Shown here: in pieces, positions 21,546-31,870 of the stretch | Position numbering within the stretch: the first letter of the stretch is position 1 | Layout of the letters: every line of letters begins with the position of its first letter | NCBI GenBank assembly: GCA_029204225.1 | Contig: CM055103.1 | Span: forward strand, 44,030,604-44,094,603 | Reading direction: 5' to 3' | From: Diphasiastrum complanatum | Lineage: Eukaryota; Streptophyta; Lycopodiopsida; Lycopodiales; Lycopodiaceae | DNA length: 64,000 nucleotides | Position numbers and translations under genes: made by a program | Notes under the pieces: generated by a model | The model's input: only the letters and a program-made list of their open reading frames with translations | Database searches by the model: none | Told to the model about the DNA's origin: nothing

Positions 21546-23730
21546 ATGGCAGGCACTTCCGGCTCTGATCCTATGGGCGTGATTCCGTCCACACAGGTAA
21601 TCTCCTCTCCATCACTTGCTCTCACACTCCCACCACCACCCCCACCATTTACTGCCACCTCCACACCCTCACTAGCCCTCAACACGGGCTTCACTTCCAC
21701 ACTTCCACAAAAGCCCTCACCTGTACAAATCTCCACCGTACTTGACTCCACAGTCAACGTAGATGATTTTGCATTACAATTACTAAGTGCACTTCCATCA
21801 ACCACCGTCACTACTAACCCAATCCAAACATCTCCACCATGCAGTATCTCCCCACCTCTTGTACCCCTCAATCCACAATCACCTCCACCTGCTTTTCATA
21901 CACCTCCGTCTAGCCCTGCTCCTGATTTTCTACCCTTTAACCCAATGTCGTATCTTAACTACACACTCACCCTCCCTGACATTGGTCCTTGGGAGCAGTT
22001 ACCCCTTGCAACCCAAAAAGCGGTATGGTTGGTGAATGAGCTCCAATACAATCTATTCGGCAACCTAGGGGGACAATATACTATGCAGCAATTCGACGAT
22101 GGTGCTATGGCAGACCTTCAGAAAAAAAAAAAAGCAAGGTTGGAGGAGGAAAACAAACAACAGCAACTACATATCTAGAACCTCACGAATTACAATCAAC
22201 AATAGCAGCAAATGCTACTCCACCTCCAGAACCAGCTCCAACTGAAGGTATCCAACATGCAGCAAACCATCGATACCCTCAAAGCCGAAAAGGATGAGGC
22301 TGTAGCAGATGCACAAGCAGCACGTTCCACTATGAAGGAACAGTTGGAATTGGTGGACTTCAACGACTTCTCACCACCAGCTATTCCTAAGGGAACTGCC
22401 ATTCCAATGGTGGCCTATCAAACGCTGGCCCAAAAGTTGAAAGCCACGACGAAGCAGCACTCAAAATTACAACAATCATACATTGCTTCCGTCGAGGCCC
22501 TAAACCAGCACATAGCCACCCTGGAAGAATGCTTAAAGGCCGTTGTCCAGTCGACACTGTCGGTTCATGCAGAACACGCCCAATTCCATAATTCAGGGCA
22601 CCACTTTGATGGACCGGATGGTGGAGATGGAGCAGGATTCCAACAGCCTCCTCCTACAACTCAAGGCTCCACATTTCAAGGCTAACCCCTGGGGCAAGGA
22701 GCTCAAACACCAACCAATCCGTCAGGCTCTGGGGGTACCAGCTTCCAACATTGTTCTTTTCCTTCCACCGCTTCTAACCCTCTCGACACCACTAACCCCC
22801 CCCTTCATTCCATGACAATTTTCTCCTGAGTCACAAAGAATTGTTGAAGCTAACCCCTCGCCTCCTCTCTCTCTCTCCTGAACCCGATCCACAAATTCAA
22901 CACAAGATTGCCTCTGAAGCACCAACCATATGGCACAGAATCATGCCTATAAAACCAAGCAAGGAGTTGTGCGTCTCTCAGGAGTTTGCAAAGAAATATC
23001 CAACAACAAAAGAGCGAGGTGGATACATACTGCCAGATTTGGACCAGTGTCAAACACATAAAGCAGTCATCAAACTCCTGGATCCACAACCTCTCTGGCG
23101 TCATCAGCTCTTCCTGCAAAGTAAGACCTCAATGGCATGGTATATCGAAGCTCCCTCCTACATGCGCACAAATCCTTATTACTATCCAGTAGCGAGGTGA
23201 GAACCGTTTCTTGCCACCAAGGTCAAGAATAGAATCTTTTGGCCTAAGCTCACAGGCGTAGATACCGGCAACTTAGCCGAAGACATGGTCACCAGCTGCC
23301 AAGTATTCTACCAAAAGCACCATGGCAATCCTGATCGCGACGTCAGATATTTTGCGGATAATTGTGGCTTGGTGGCATTTTTGGCAGAACTCAGAGGTTT
23401 TTGGGATCGAGGGCTACTCCCAATCGCCCTTGATATCAATAAACCTTTGCGAACGCAAGACGACCATATCAACGTAGCAAGGCTCTATTATCGCGCTACA
23501 CTCACTTCCGCCCTGCACGTTGATATGGTGGAGCTATGGAAAACCCATAACTTTTTACAGGGTATGCTCCATTATTACAAACCCATGCCCTTCCTGAACA
23601 AATTACGGTGGCAAATGATGGAGGGCATCGGCACGACAATCTACCACTCCCGATAGCAACAGTCTCGCCTCCAAGAAGCACAAAAGATCCAGGACGAAAA
23701 GGCGTTGATTGGTGTGGGACCACCAATCCA
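21546..23730 (+). pseudogene. Extra ORF downstream of integrase: Pro-rich, coiled-coil and unknown C-terminal domain
   Basis: I do not recognise this protein. The ATG at 21,546 (MAGTSGSDPMGVIPSTQ) opens 210 codons rich in Pro, Ser and Thr, ending in a Lys/Glu/Gln helix. After two stops the same frame continues at 22,212-22,685 with a long heptad-like coiled coil (QTIDTLKAEKDEAVADAQ; ALNQHIATLEECLKAV). After a frame change, 22,841-23,200 and 23,285-23,656 share one frame and give a soluble, mixed-composition domain (WHRIMPIKPSKELCVSQEF; LVAFLAELRGFWDRGLL). The coding-like sequence stops just before the polypurine tract. No membrane segment is visible, so it does not look like an envelope gene. 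Position and strand match the additional ORFs of some plant gypsy lineages. Confidence 0.6.
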
Positions 23731-23732
23731 AT

Positions 23733-23742
23733 AAGGAGGGGG
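23733..23742 (+). other. Polypurine tract of the nested gypsy element
   Basis: AAGGAGGGGG lies four bases before the 3' LTR start TGTTAGCAAC. This is the expected place for second-strand priming and confirms plus orientation. Confidence 0.8.
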
Positions 23743-23746
23743 ATAA

Positions 23747-24560
23747 TGTTAGCAACTGTGCTAACACAGAGAAGATAAAAAAATAAAAAAATAAAAAAAT
23801 AAAACTCCGTGGCATGTGTTTTGTAAGTCCACGTATGAGTATTTGTCATAAACTTCAACCGTGGCATGTGTTTTGTAAGTCCATGAATAGAAGTTTAAAT
23901 AATAATAAAATAGTTTAAACTTAGATTTAGAACTTAGACTTAGGAAACTTAAGATAAGAAATATTTTATCTTAACTTTTCCTCAGTTAAGAAACTTTGAA
24001 GTTCTAAATCCTAAGTTAGAAGTTCTAGAAAGGCTAGAAACAGATTAGTCCCATTTGTTAGTAAGCACTTATGGAAGACCCTCCTTGCCATAAAAGGAGA
24101 GGTATTTGCATTGTAAACAACACTTTGTGATTAAGGCAAAATTACTATTGTGATTATCTTGCATTTCATTGTGTTCCCATTGAAACGTGCATAGCTTGCG
24201 GGAAGGTGCTCGGGCCTCCTCTTGCCTCCTTTCATTGGCCTTTAATTGTGGCATGGTTTTAATTGTTCATTGCTTAGTTTAGCCGCAATTCTTATTATCT
24301 CCCTTTGGGTGTTACGTAGGATTTAGCAATCTTGCTAGTTGGGTTTGCCTTAGCAAGAAATTTTATTGTTGTTATTAATTAGCTTTATTTCCGTTTCAGG
24401 CACTAGTTGGGTAAGCCTTAGTGCTCTCATTCTTGTTGATTCTTTCTGTATTTCTGTTGAAGCTTGTTGTAGAAACTTAAAAAGTGGACAAATCTCTACA
24501 TCCGTAATCTACACCCGTAAGTAGATCTAGCCATTGCACACGCAAGAAATACTTCCAACA
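23747..24560 (+). repeat. 3' LTR of the nested gypsy element, 814 bp
   Basis: It starts TGTTAGCAAC and ends ACTTCCAACA. Its first 460 bp match the truncated 5' LTR. Near its start it contains an A-rich slippage tract with AAATAAAA repeats at about 23,776-23,803, longer than in the 5' copy. Confidence 0.9.
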
Positions 24561-24977
24561 CTTAAAGAGGGTAGGGAGAGGTCCAAAATCCGAGTGATCA
24601 CATTTTGGCCTTGCTTTGTTCTGAGTCTATTGTTTTGAACATCCTTCACAAGAAATTGAAGATCAAGACTAAGTTTGAAGTAATTGAACACCTTTGAGCC
24701 TTCTGAGTATCAATAGTGTTTTCTTTTGAAGCATTTCACACATGTCAAAAGTAGGATTCAAACTTGTCAAAGTGCCTTAAACCATTTTGAGTGTCTGATC
24801 TAGAAAATCTTGTTTTGTGAAATATTTGAGATCCATCTCAAATACAGTTGCAAGTTTTTCACATAGGAAGGTTCTACATCCTTGAAAATATATAGAGTGA
24901 AAGAGAGCAACAACATTAAGTCAGATTGGAACAAGCTCAAACATATTGTTGTCCAATAACTAAGAAGTCTTCATATA

Positions 24978-26150
24978 ATGGCACCTCTAGGAGGATATCT
25001 CCTAGAAGCAAATGAAAGAGTAAATACTTCTAATTACACAATCTGGAAGTTTAGAATGGAGCCTATTTTGATACTCCAGGATGTTATGGACGTTGTGCTT
25101 GGTATTGAGGAGGAGCCTCAAGCACAGCTTGAAATATCAAAGTACAAGAAGAGAGCTAGAATGGCTCTACATTTCATTAAGATGAATGTATCTAATGAAA
25201 TTCTAAGAGAGATAGGTTCTTGCACCACAGATAAAGATGCTTGGGATGCACTTAAGTTCATCTATGAAGCAAAGAATACTTCTAGAATGCTCTTAGGAAT
25301 TAGATTTTCCAAGGTTTCAAAGAAGTGAGGAGAGTGCATCAAACTATGTTCTAAGAGTTAAGGATCTTCATAGGGAGCTTTATTGTGTTGGAGTTACAAT
25401 TAACCAAGATGAGCTAGTACAAGTCATTCTAAATGGCTTGAAAGATGACTATGATAATCTTGTTCAATCCTTTGCCATTAAGGAGGAGTTGCCTAATTTA
25501 GAAACTCTCCAAGGAATTCTCATATCTGAAGAAGCTAGGCAAAGTTATAAACTTTCTAGGATGAACAAACTCGAGCATGGTGGAAGTGACAAAGCCCTCT
25601 TTGTCAAAGACAAGCATAAAGGAAGGAGTAAGAACTAGTTTTCTCAAGCATCCAACAAAGACAAAGCCAAGGATCGAGACAAAGATGGTGAAGAGGATGA
25701 TTCATCTCATCCTTCTACTTCAAAGACCAAGAAGAAGGAAGTGAAGTGTTGCTTCTGTGGCAAGAAGAGGCACTATGTCTCTAATTGCTTCAAGAAGAAA
25801 AACCAACTCAAGCAAGCAAATCTTTCCAAAGAAAGAAGATTTTGTTGCAAGTGATGGAGAAGGATCACTCATGGTGTCGAGTTGTTCTTCATCACCTGTC
25901 AAGAAAGATGGAGCTTGGTACATAGATAGTAGAGCTTCTTCACATATGTGCTGTTCAAAGGAGTCTTTTGACTCAATTGTACCTTACAAAGGACTTAGGA
26001 GATCTATTTACACTACAAATGATCATGAGTGTTCTATTGAGGGAATTGGCAACATACCATTGAAACTTGTTTCTTCTAAAGTTCTTTCACTTTCCAATGT
26101 TCTTTTCATTCCTAAACTTACAAAGACATTGCCTCTGAAACTGTATTTGG
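24978..26150 (+). pseudogene. Ty1/copia gag and protease
   Basis: The ATG at 24,978 starts a copia gag (MAPLGGYLLEANERVNTSNY; WKFRMEPILILQDVMDVVLG). A frameshift near 25,310-25,328 breaks it; the continuation (NYVLRVKDLHRELYCVGV; ELVQVILNGLKDDYDNLVQS) runs to a stop at 25,636. A CCHC knuckle (CCFCGKKRHYVSNC) lies at 25,748-25,790. The protease box reads WYIDSRASSHM (about 25,916-25,950), with Arg in place of the usual Gly of DSG. The sequence ends at about 26,150, where an inverted fragment of a different copia element begins. Its LTR and primer site are at 18,992-19,269, displaced by the nested gypsy. Confidence 0.85.
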
Positions 26151-26170
26151 TTCCTGCACAAAGTAGCAGG

Positions 26171-27262
26171 CTACATTATCCATAAATCTGGATGGAGGCT
26201 GTCTGGTTCTATTTGACCTTCTTGGCTTGATTTCTTCCCACTGCGGATTAGACTCATTTTCAGAGTTAGTATGAATTTTTTGATTTTCGACCCCAGGGTC
26301 AAAATTTGACTGTTCGACCCTAATTTTGATTGTTCGACCCTAGGGTTGGAAATTTGTGCAGCATTTCCCTCCAGAAAAATGACATCTCTGCTGGTGAATG
26401 TCTTTTCTCTTTCCAAATTGTAGAGCTTGTATGCCTTGTGATATGGAGAATAGCCAATAAAAATCGATTTTCTGCTTCTTCTTGAGATCTTTAGGGATCT
26501 GAGCATAGGCAATGCATCCAAACACTCTAATATTCTTGAGTGATGGTTTCGATCCTGTCCACACCTCATAAGGTGTCTTGCCATTCAGGGCTTTGGTGAT
26601 GGATCGATTTTGTAAGTAGAATGTTGTATTAACAGCTTCTACCCAGAATTTCTTTGGAAGAGAGGCATGGGCCATCATGCTCTTGGCACTTTCAACAAGT
26701 GTCTGATTCTTCCTCTCAACTATACCATTGGACTGTGGTGAGTATCTTGTTGTATATTGTTGGTGTATTTCGTTTGCCTTGCAGAATTCTTTAAATTTTG
26801 TGGAGATAAATTCTCCTCTCTATCTGAGCGTATTGCTTTGATCTTCCTTTGGGTCTGATTTTTTACAAACGCCTTGAACTGCTTGAAAAATTTAAATGCC
26901 TCTAATTTGTTCTTCAAAAAGTAAGTAGCAGTCCATCGTGAGAAGTCATCGATGAAAGTAAGAAAATCTAATGTTCCCCCTATGGTAGCAATCTGCATCG
27001 GGCCACAAATGTCACTATGTATAAGGTCTAGCAAATTTCCAGAAGTGTGAACTGAGTCTAAAATGAATGGACTTCTAGCATGCTTGCTGATAATATAGCT
27101 TTCACGTGGAGAACTTGATTTGCTGATTTGAGACAAATCTTGTACCAAACTTTGTTTTGACATTTGTTGAATACTATTGAAGTTGAGATGGCCTAATCTG
27201 AGATGCCATAACATATAAGTTGATTCAGATGTAGTGGTGTAAAGAGCTTGTTTCACTGTTAG
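26171..27262 (-). pseudogene. Inverted Ty1/copia integrase fragment
   Basis: Reading leftward: a GAG-pre-integrase segment (MLWHLRLGHLNFNSIQQMSK, about 27,150-27,210), then integrase (LLDLIHSDICGPMQIATIGG; LTFIDDFSRWTATYFLKNK; KAIRSDREENL). The middle is frameshifted. The fragment then resumes with LPKKFWVEAVNTTFYLQNRS and KTPYEVWTGSKPSLKNIRVF (26,500-26,660) and a GYSPYHKAYKLYN motif (about 26,390-26,450). No LTR flanks it. Both ends abut unrelated sequence, so it is a rearranged fragment. Confidence 0.85.
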
Positions 27263-27339
27263 AAGGGTAGCAATGGTTGAGCTTGTATAAGATATACACT
27301 CGTGTCTATTACTTTCAGTTTCTGTCCTTTTCCATCATG

Positions 27340-27742
27340 TCTTCCATAGATACGTCTCAGTCGTCGCGTTACACTATCCATCGTGATGTCCCATCTGCAC
27401 CGGATATCATGGTCCTTCCTAGGACAAGCATGGTCACTCAGTGGATGACCCTTGCGGAGCCTCTGCTTACTAGAATGGGTATTCATGAGAGAGCCTTCTC
27501 AGGGAGAATCAATATAGATTTTATCACTTTTGCCTTCAATACTTGAAAGGAGGAGAAATCCAAGTTTTACGTTACTTTCCAAGGAGCCACACACAAGGTG
27601 CGTATGACTGAGGCCGCCCTTGCTACCATAGGGATAGCATCTGGTACCCAAGCCTCACAAAACCATAAGCACACCAAACAAACTATTAAGTCTTATATTG
27701 ACATTACGAATGATTTGCACTGGACTAATGCGGATATTGGTT
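27340..27742 (+). other. Unrecognised short ORFs with protein-like composition
   Basis: From the ATG at 27,340 (MSSIDTSQSSRYTIHRDVPS) the frame gives about 68 codons and stops at 27,543. The next stretch continues with protein-like sequence (YVTFQGATHKVRMTEAALAT) in an overlapping frame to about 27,742. I do not recognise the family. The start after a pyrimidine-rich tract looks natural. It could be the N-terminus of a gypsy additional ORF or a host-gene fragment. Confidence 0.3.
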
Positions 27743-28100
27743 CTCATGTTGTAAAATCAACTAATAGATCTGGAAAAGAGGTATTAGTGAATGGCTTTGA
27801 TAGTCAAGTTGAAGATCAAGAGGTTGGTCTCAAAGGACTTCAACAACACAAAAGAGAAAGTGGCAATTTGGAGCCAGTGAAGAGCATCAAAGGAGGGTCA
27901 TTTGGCAATTATGTTTTGGATATGCTTTTGTAGGTGTTTGAAGACAAGTAAGGTCAGAAGAATAGCAAGGAAGTGTTGTTCAAGTTGACTTTACTTCTTC
28001 TATCTCATGTTTGAGCAATTTCATGTGGATGTGTGCAAATTGTCAAGATATGGTAAAACTAGCTACATTGGTTTGTATTATTTTGATGTTGGAGTTATAA
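27743..28100 (+). repeat. Second copy of the sequence captured in the copia element at 31.9-32.9 kb
   Basis: This aligns, in the opposite orientation, with 32,545-32,895. Shared strings include TTTGAGCAATTTCATGTGGA, TGTGTGCAAATTGTCAAGAT and GAGCATCAAAGGAG. Its translation (VNGFDSQVEDQEVGLKGLQQ) parallels NDFDGQVEYQEIDLKALQ of the captured copy, but stops appear after codon 60. No copia coding sequence flanks this copy. Confidence 0.8.
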
Positions 28101-28987
28101 TGTTCTCAAATTTATTAATTAAGTGAGATTTTGCTCAAATTGACTCTGATTACATGTTGAGTTTAAGTGATGGTAAAAGCACCAGTTGTGAGAACACTTC
28201 AAATCTTTTTGATCTAGTGCCTAGCTGAGGGTCATGTCCCATGATGCCAGTGATATTCCATTGGGACCATTCAGTCCTGGACGCCAACGGTATGCTATCG
28301 GGACCATTTGACCCAGAAACTAGTTGTCATCATATATGTCATGGCTTGTGGTTATGAGTGTCCCTTGCATGAATGTGAACTGGGTTAAGCTCTTGGGGAA
28401 CGGGCTCTAACATGTTGGTTGAGTTGGATGTCTTGCTTGGGTGCAAGTTACATGTTTATGGCTATTCAGTATAGCGTGGCACTAGGTTGGTTTCTAGTGC
28501 CCATTCTGAAGCTTTGAGTTGGTTAAGCCTTATGTAAGTCAGATGGCTTGCTTGAATGTATGTTACCCGTTTATAATGAAGATTTGAGTTGGTTAATTTT
28601 GATGTAAGTTGGGCGGCTTGCTTGGCGGGAAGTTACCCACTTCGAGATTTCCAATCTGGCATGATGCCACGTTGGCTCTCAATGGTGGTTCCAAAACTTC
28701 AAGTTGGTTAAGTCCGATCTTTGTTGGCGAGTTGGTTACTTTTGTATGTTAAGTGGGGTGGCAAGTGTTGAAATTCAAAAAAGCTAAGTTGTGGTTGTCG
28801 GCTCCCTTTGGGATGCTTGTGCTACACCCTCTCATCCTTCACATTATCCCAACGATTGATTTCTTGGAACAACAAGAAGCAAAAATCCATCACACTCTCT
28901 TCAATAAAAGCTGGATATGTCGCTACCACACAGACCACTGAGTAGACAATTTGGATCTGTAATGATTTGGATATTTTTTAGCCTCTA
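28101..28987. other. No gene; diverged direct repeats
   Basis: The phrase GAGTTGGTTAA(G/T) followed by ATGTAAGT(C/T)(A/G)G and GGCTTGCTTG recurs near 28,420, 28,505, 28,576 and 28,697. TGGGACCATT and CGGGACCATT occur near 28,261 and 28,299. This looks like decayed LTR or leader sequence; no coding motif was recognised. Confidence 0.45.
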
Positions 28988-29610
28988 TGTTAGAATCCCC
29001 ATCATTGAATCCAGTCATTGCGAAGACACAATCATGTGATGAATGTTATGTTACCGCCCATCCATAGAGGTACTGCCATCTCTCCCCCGTGCAGCAAGCT
29101 CGGATCTCCGATAAGCCATGGTGTCCCACATCACCATGCCTTATCCTTTACCCTTGCCTACCTACATCCTGAGATCTAGATAATCATCCTGATCTGACTA
29201 CAAGTGGAAGAGCTCTTCATTCTCCAGGAGAGAATGAATGACAAGCTCATGGAAATCCACCTCTATATACATAGTCTGGGTGAAGACCTCTCCGACCATA
29301 GGGGTCACGCATGATCGGTGACACGCGTTAGTTGTGCACACTAACACGCGTCCATGACAAAGGGAAGACATACGCGAATTCGGATGATTCGTGGTTTTTG
29401 GATTCTGGAGCTACTCAACATATGACCAATCATCGCGAGATTTTCCAATCATATATGCCTTACAACACGAAGAAGTATGTTCATCTTGGTAACGATAGCA
29501 CTCACACTATCGAAGACATTGACATGTGGCACCTAAAAGTACTATAGCTCCATACCAGCGTTATGTCCCATAATTGAAACCATCACATCATGTAACATGT
29601 TACGTGCCCT
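28988..29610 (-). repeat. 3' LTR of an outer minus-strand gypsy element, first part (resumes at 40,784)
   Basis: It starts TGTTAGAATCCCC and is the reverse complement of the LTR at 51,486-52,013, sharing for example CATGAGCTTGTCATTC, AGAGCTCTTC and CCATAGGGGTC-type blocks. At 29,610 it is interrupted by a copia element. The missing tail CCCTTATGGATAAGTAACA is found at 40,784-40,802, on the other side of that element. A foreign protease fragment sits at 29,347-29,512. Confidence 0.8.
29347..29512 (+). pseudogene. Copia protease fragment embedded in the gypsy LTR
   Basis: On the plus strand the piece encodes SWFLDSGATQHMTNHREIF and YNTKKYVHLGNDSTHTIE, a copia protease with intact catalytic DSG and no stop. 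It replaces roughly 19 bases of the LTR, judging from the copy at 51,486-52,013. It is closest to the protease relic at 16,372-16,500 (GATQHMTNHIGCF; HLGDNSTQAI). Only the protease box is present. Confidence 0.8.
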
Positions 29611-30435
29611 TGTCAAAGTACAACAAAATGGACCAAGAATAGATCTGAATCAGATCCACAAGTGTGATTGGATGTTAGATTAGATCAACCTATCAATCTA
29701 CACAAGATTAGATAGCATTTAGATCAAATCTAGATGAATAAATCTAACAAGAACAATCATTATTGATCAAAACTTGTACTTGCTAGTTTCACACGTGTGA
29801 AAACGGACAATAGGCTAAGAATAAAGTATACTAAGCTAAGAACCAAATCAATGCATAAAAATACAAGACAAATAGAGAGAAAACACTAGAATTGCTCCAA
29901 AACCAAGATTTAGCTTCCATATCAATTATGGCCAAATGAGCCACCATATATACACAAGAGCTAATGCTTACTCAGCTGATTTTGCACGTGTGAGAGTGCC
30001 TATTCATCAAAGGATCCACCAATAATCATCAATATGGCACATGGACCAAGTTTCCTAACTTATAGCCACCTCCCTTGATTTTAGGCAATTTTTCTAATTT
30101 ATAGAGACTTGCACAAATATCTACTACAAGTTGGATCTCACCTACTACTGATGTTTTGACACATGTGAGCAATCCTTGGCACGTGTGAGATCACTCCTAT
30201 CCATGTGAAATAGCTTTTCCTACCAATAAAATGATGCCAAGTGGCATATAGCTAGAAAACTAGATTTTGGCCATTTTAGCCACTAGATCTCAAATGAAAT
30301 GGTATGTACAACCTATATGACTCATCTAAATGATAAATGCATTTAATTCACATGTGGGAACAGGCTCCACACATGTGTAAACATAATATGTACATGATTT
30401 TGGCCTAGATCAAGCATGATTTTGACATTTTCACA
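29611..30435 (-). repeat. 3' LTR of the outer copia element, with many CACGTGTG palindromes
   Basis: It starts TGTCAAAG and ends GACATTTTCACA. From about 29,735 it matches 40,066-40,783 almost throughout. Motifs of the form CAC(A/G)TGTGA recur near 29,791, 29,984, 30,160, 30,180, 30,350 and 30,373. It is followed at 30,436 by CTCCTCCTC, the polypurine tract on the minus strand. Confidence 0.85.
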
Positions 30436-30640
30436 CTCCTCCTCAAAATCTAGCTTGGTAAATCTAGTATACATCTATCTACAACTCCAAGTACTAATCT
30501 TAACTTCACAAATGGATATTTTGCCAATGGTTTGGTAAGTATATCAGCAACACAATCTGAAGATGAAACATGGATGAGTTTGATCTCTTTTGCTTGTACC
30601 TTCTCTCTCACAAAGTGATGTGAAATCTCAATGTGCTTGG

Positions 30641-31290
30641 TGTGAAAGATTTCAGATCCTTAAGATCCAATCTACTTGAATGATCTTTGGTTAGAGAGAG
30701 AAATACACTACCAATTTCACCAATGTAGAAAAATCAGCATCTACACACAATTTGAGATGCAAACACTAATAGAACTTGATCAAACTTGAATGAAATGATT
30801 ATGTACTGTTGCTGTCCGTACAAAACCAGCAAGCTACTGTATTTCACACGTGTGGATCCAAAAATAACAAATATAGATCATTCTACACATAGAATTGCAA
30901 GCAATCACCAAGATAGTACACCAATGGATAGTAGAACCCAAGAGAACCATGTATAAGCATGAAATGAGATAGAGAAGAGAGAAGATGAATCTCTCCACGA
31001 GTTACATCCTTTTATAGCAGGTCCAAACCCTATTTGGCCACTTGGCTTTCCCACCAAAATGCTAACCCTACCAATTTTGGGTCTAGATTCAATGTACCCA
31101 ACTTATTCAAATTGAATCTACTCAAACTCGCATTCTATCTTTCCCACACTTTCAAAAAGTGTTTATTCAAATGAAATTTAGACTAATGAACTTTGAAAAG
31201 TCAACCTCTAAGTCTAAAACAAGTTTTGGCTTCAATATGCCAAATATGGAAATATTGCAAGATGTGATGAAACTAGTTGAATCTTTCACA
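30641..31290 (-). repeat. 3' LTR of the inner copia element
   Basis: It is 650 bp with perfect 11-base terminal inverted repeats TGTGAAAGATT/AATCTTTCACA. It is followed at 31,291 by CTCCCTCTTC, the polypurine tract read on the minus strand. Confidence 0.95.
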
Positions 31291-31870
31291 CTCCCTCTTC
31301 AACTAGTTTTAGCATAGACTTTGATAATACTCCAAGTGAAATCCTATGCTTCATGAACAAGTCTTTTCCCAATGCTTTGGTGAAGATATCAGCTACACAT
31401 TCCCTTGAAGACACATGTTGAAGCTCCACCTCCTTTGCAATGACTCGCTCCCTCACAAAATGATATTGTATCTCAATATGCTTGCTCCTAGCACGAAAGA
31501 TAGGATTGGATGCCATTCTTTGGGCTGATTGATTGTCACAAAAGATGATTGGGCTCTCTAAAAAATCCAGCAAGTGAAGATCCTTGATCATCCTCTTGAT
31601 CCATACCATCTCCTTTGTGCAATGTGTAAGAGCTTTGTACTCAGCGTCACTAGATGACAATGAGATAGTGGCTTGTTTCTTTGACATCCATGATATAGCT
31701 CCATCACCTATGAAAATACAATAAGAACTAATGGATTTCCTATCCATTACATCTCCAGCATAGTCCGAATCTGAAAATCCAAAAAGATTAGGTGATGATC
31801 CCTCATACAATATGCCAAAATATCGAGTTCCAATGATGTACCTCAAAACTCGCTTTCCTAGCTTCCAATG
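31286..31870 (-). CDS. Copia RNase H of the inner element
   Basis: RNase H removes the RNA strand during reverse transcription. The frame begins within HWKLGKRVLRYIIGTRYFG (31,820-31,875) and holds the copia motifs FSDSDYAGDVMDRKSISSY, SWMSKKQATISLSSSDAEY, CDNQSAQRMASNPIFRARSK and CVADIFTKALGKDL. No stops occur until the natural end after KLVEEGV. It lies in a different frame from the large upstream ORF, whose stop is at 31,858-31,860. As the element stands, RNase H would need a frameshift or separate translation. Confidence 0.9.
   Translation of the reverse strand, partial: HWKLGKRVLRYIIGTRYFGILYEGSSPNLFGFSDSDYAGDVMDRKSISSYCIFIGDGAISWMSKKQATISLSSSDAEYKALTHCTKEMVWIKRMIKDLHLLDFLESPIIFCDNQSAQRMASNPIFRARSKHIEIQYHFVRERVIAKEVELQHVSSRECVADIFTKALGKDLFMKHRISLGVLSKSMLKLVEEGV

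Larger units (their letters stand above)
19603..24560 (+). mobile_element. Ty3/gypsy element with extra 3' ORF, nested in a copia leader
   Basis: It starts TGTTAGCA (19,603) and ends CCAACA (24,560). The flanking five bases are CTTGA on the left and CTTAA on the right, a target duplication with one change. The copia leader is continuous across the insertion. The 5' LTR is truncated at 20,053 and joined straight to RNase H, so the rest of the 5' LTR, the primer site, gag, protease and RT are missing. The order is LTR piece, RNase H, integrase, extra ORF, polypurine tract, full 3' LTR. Confidence 0.85.
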
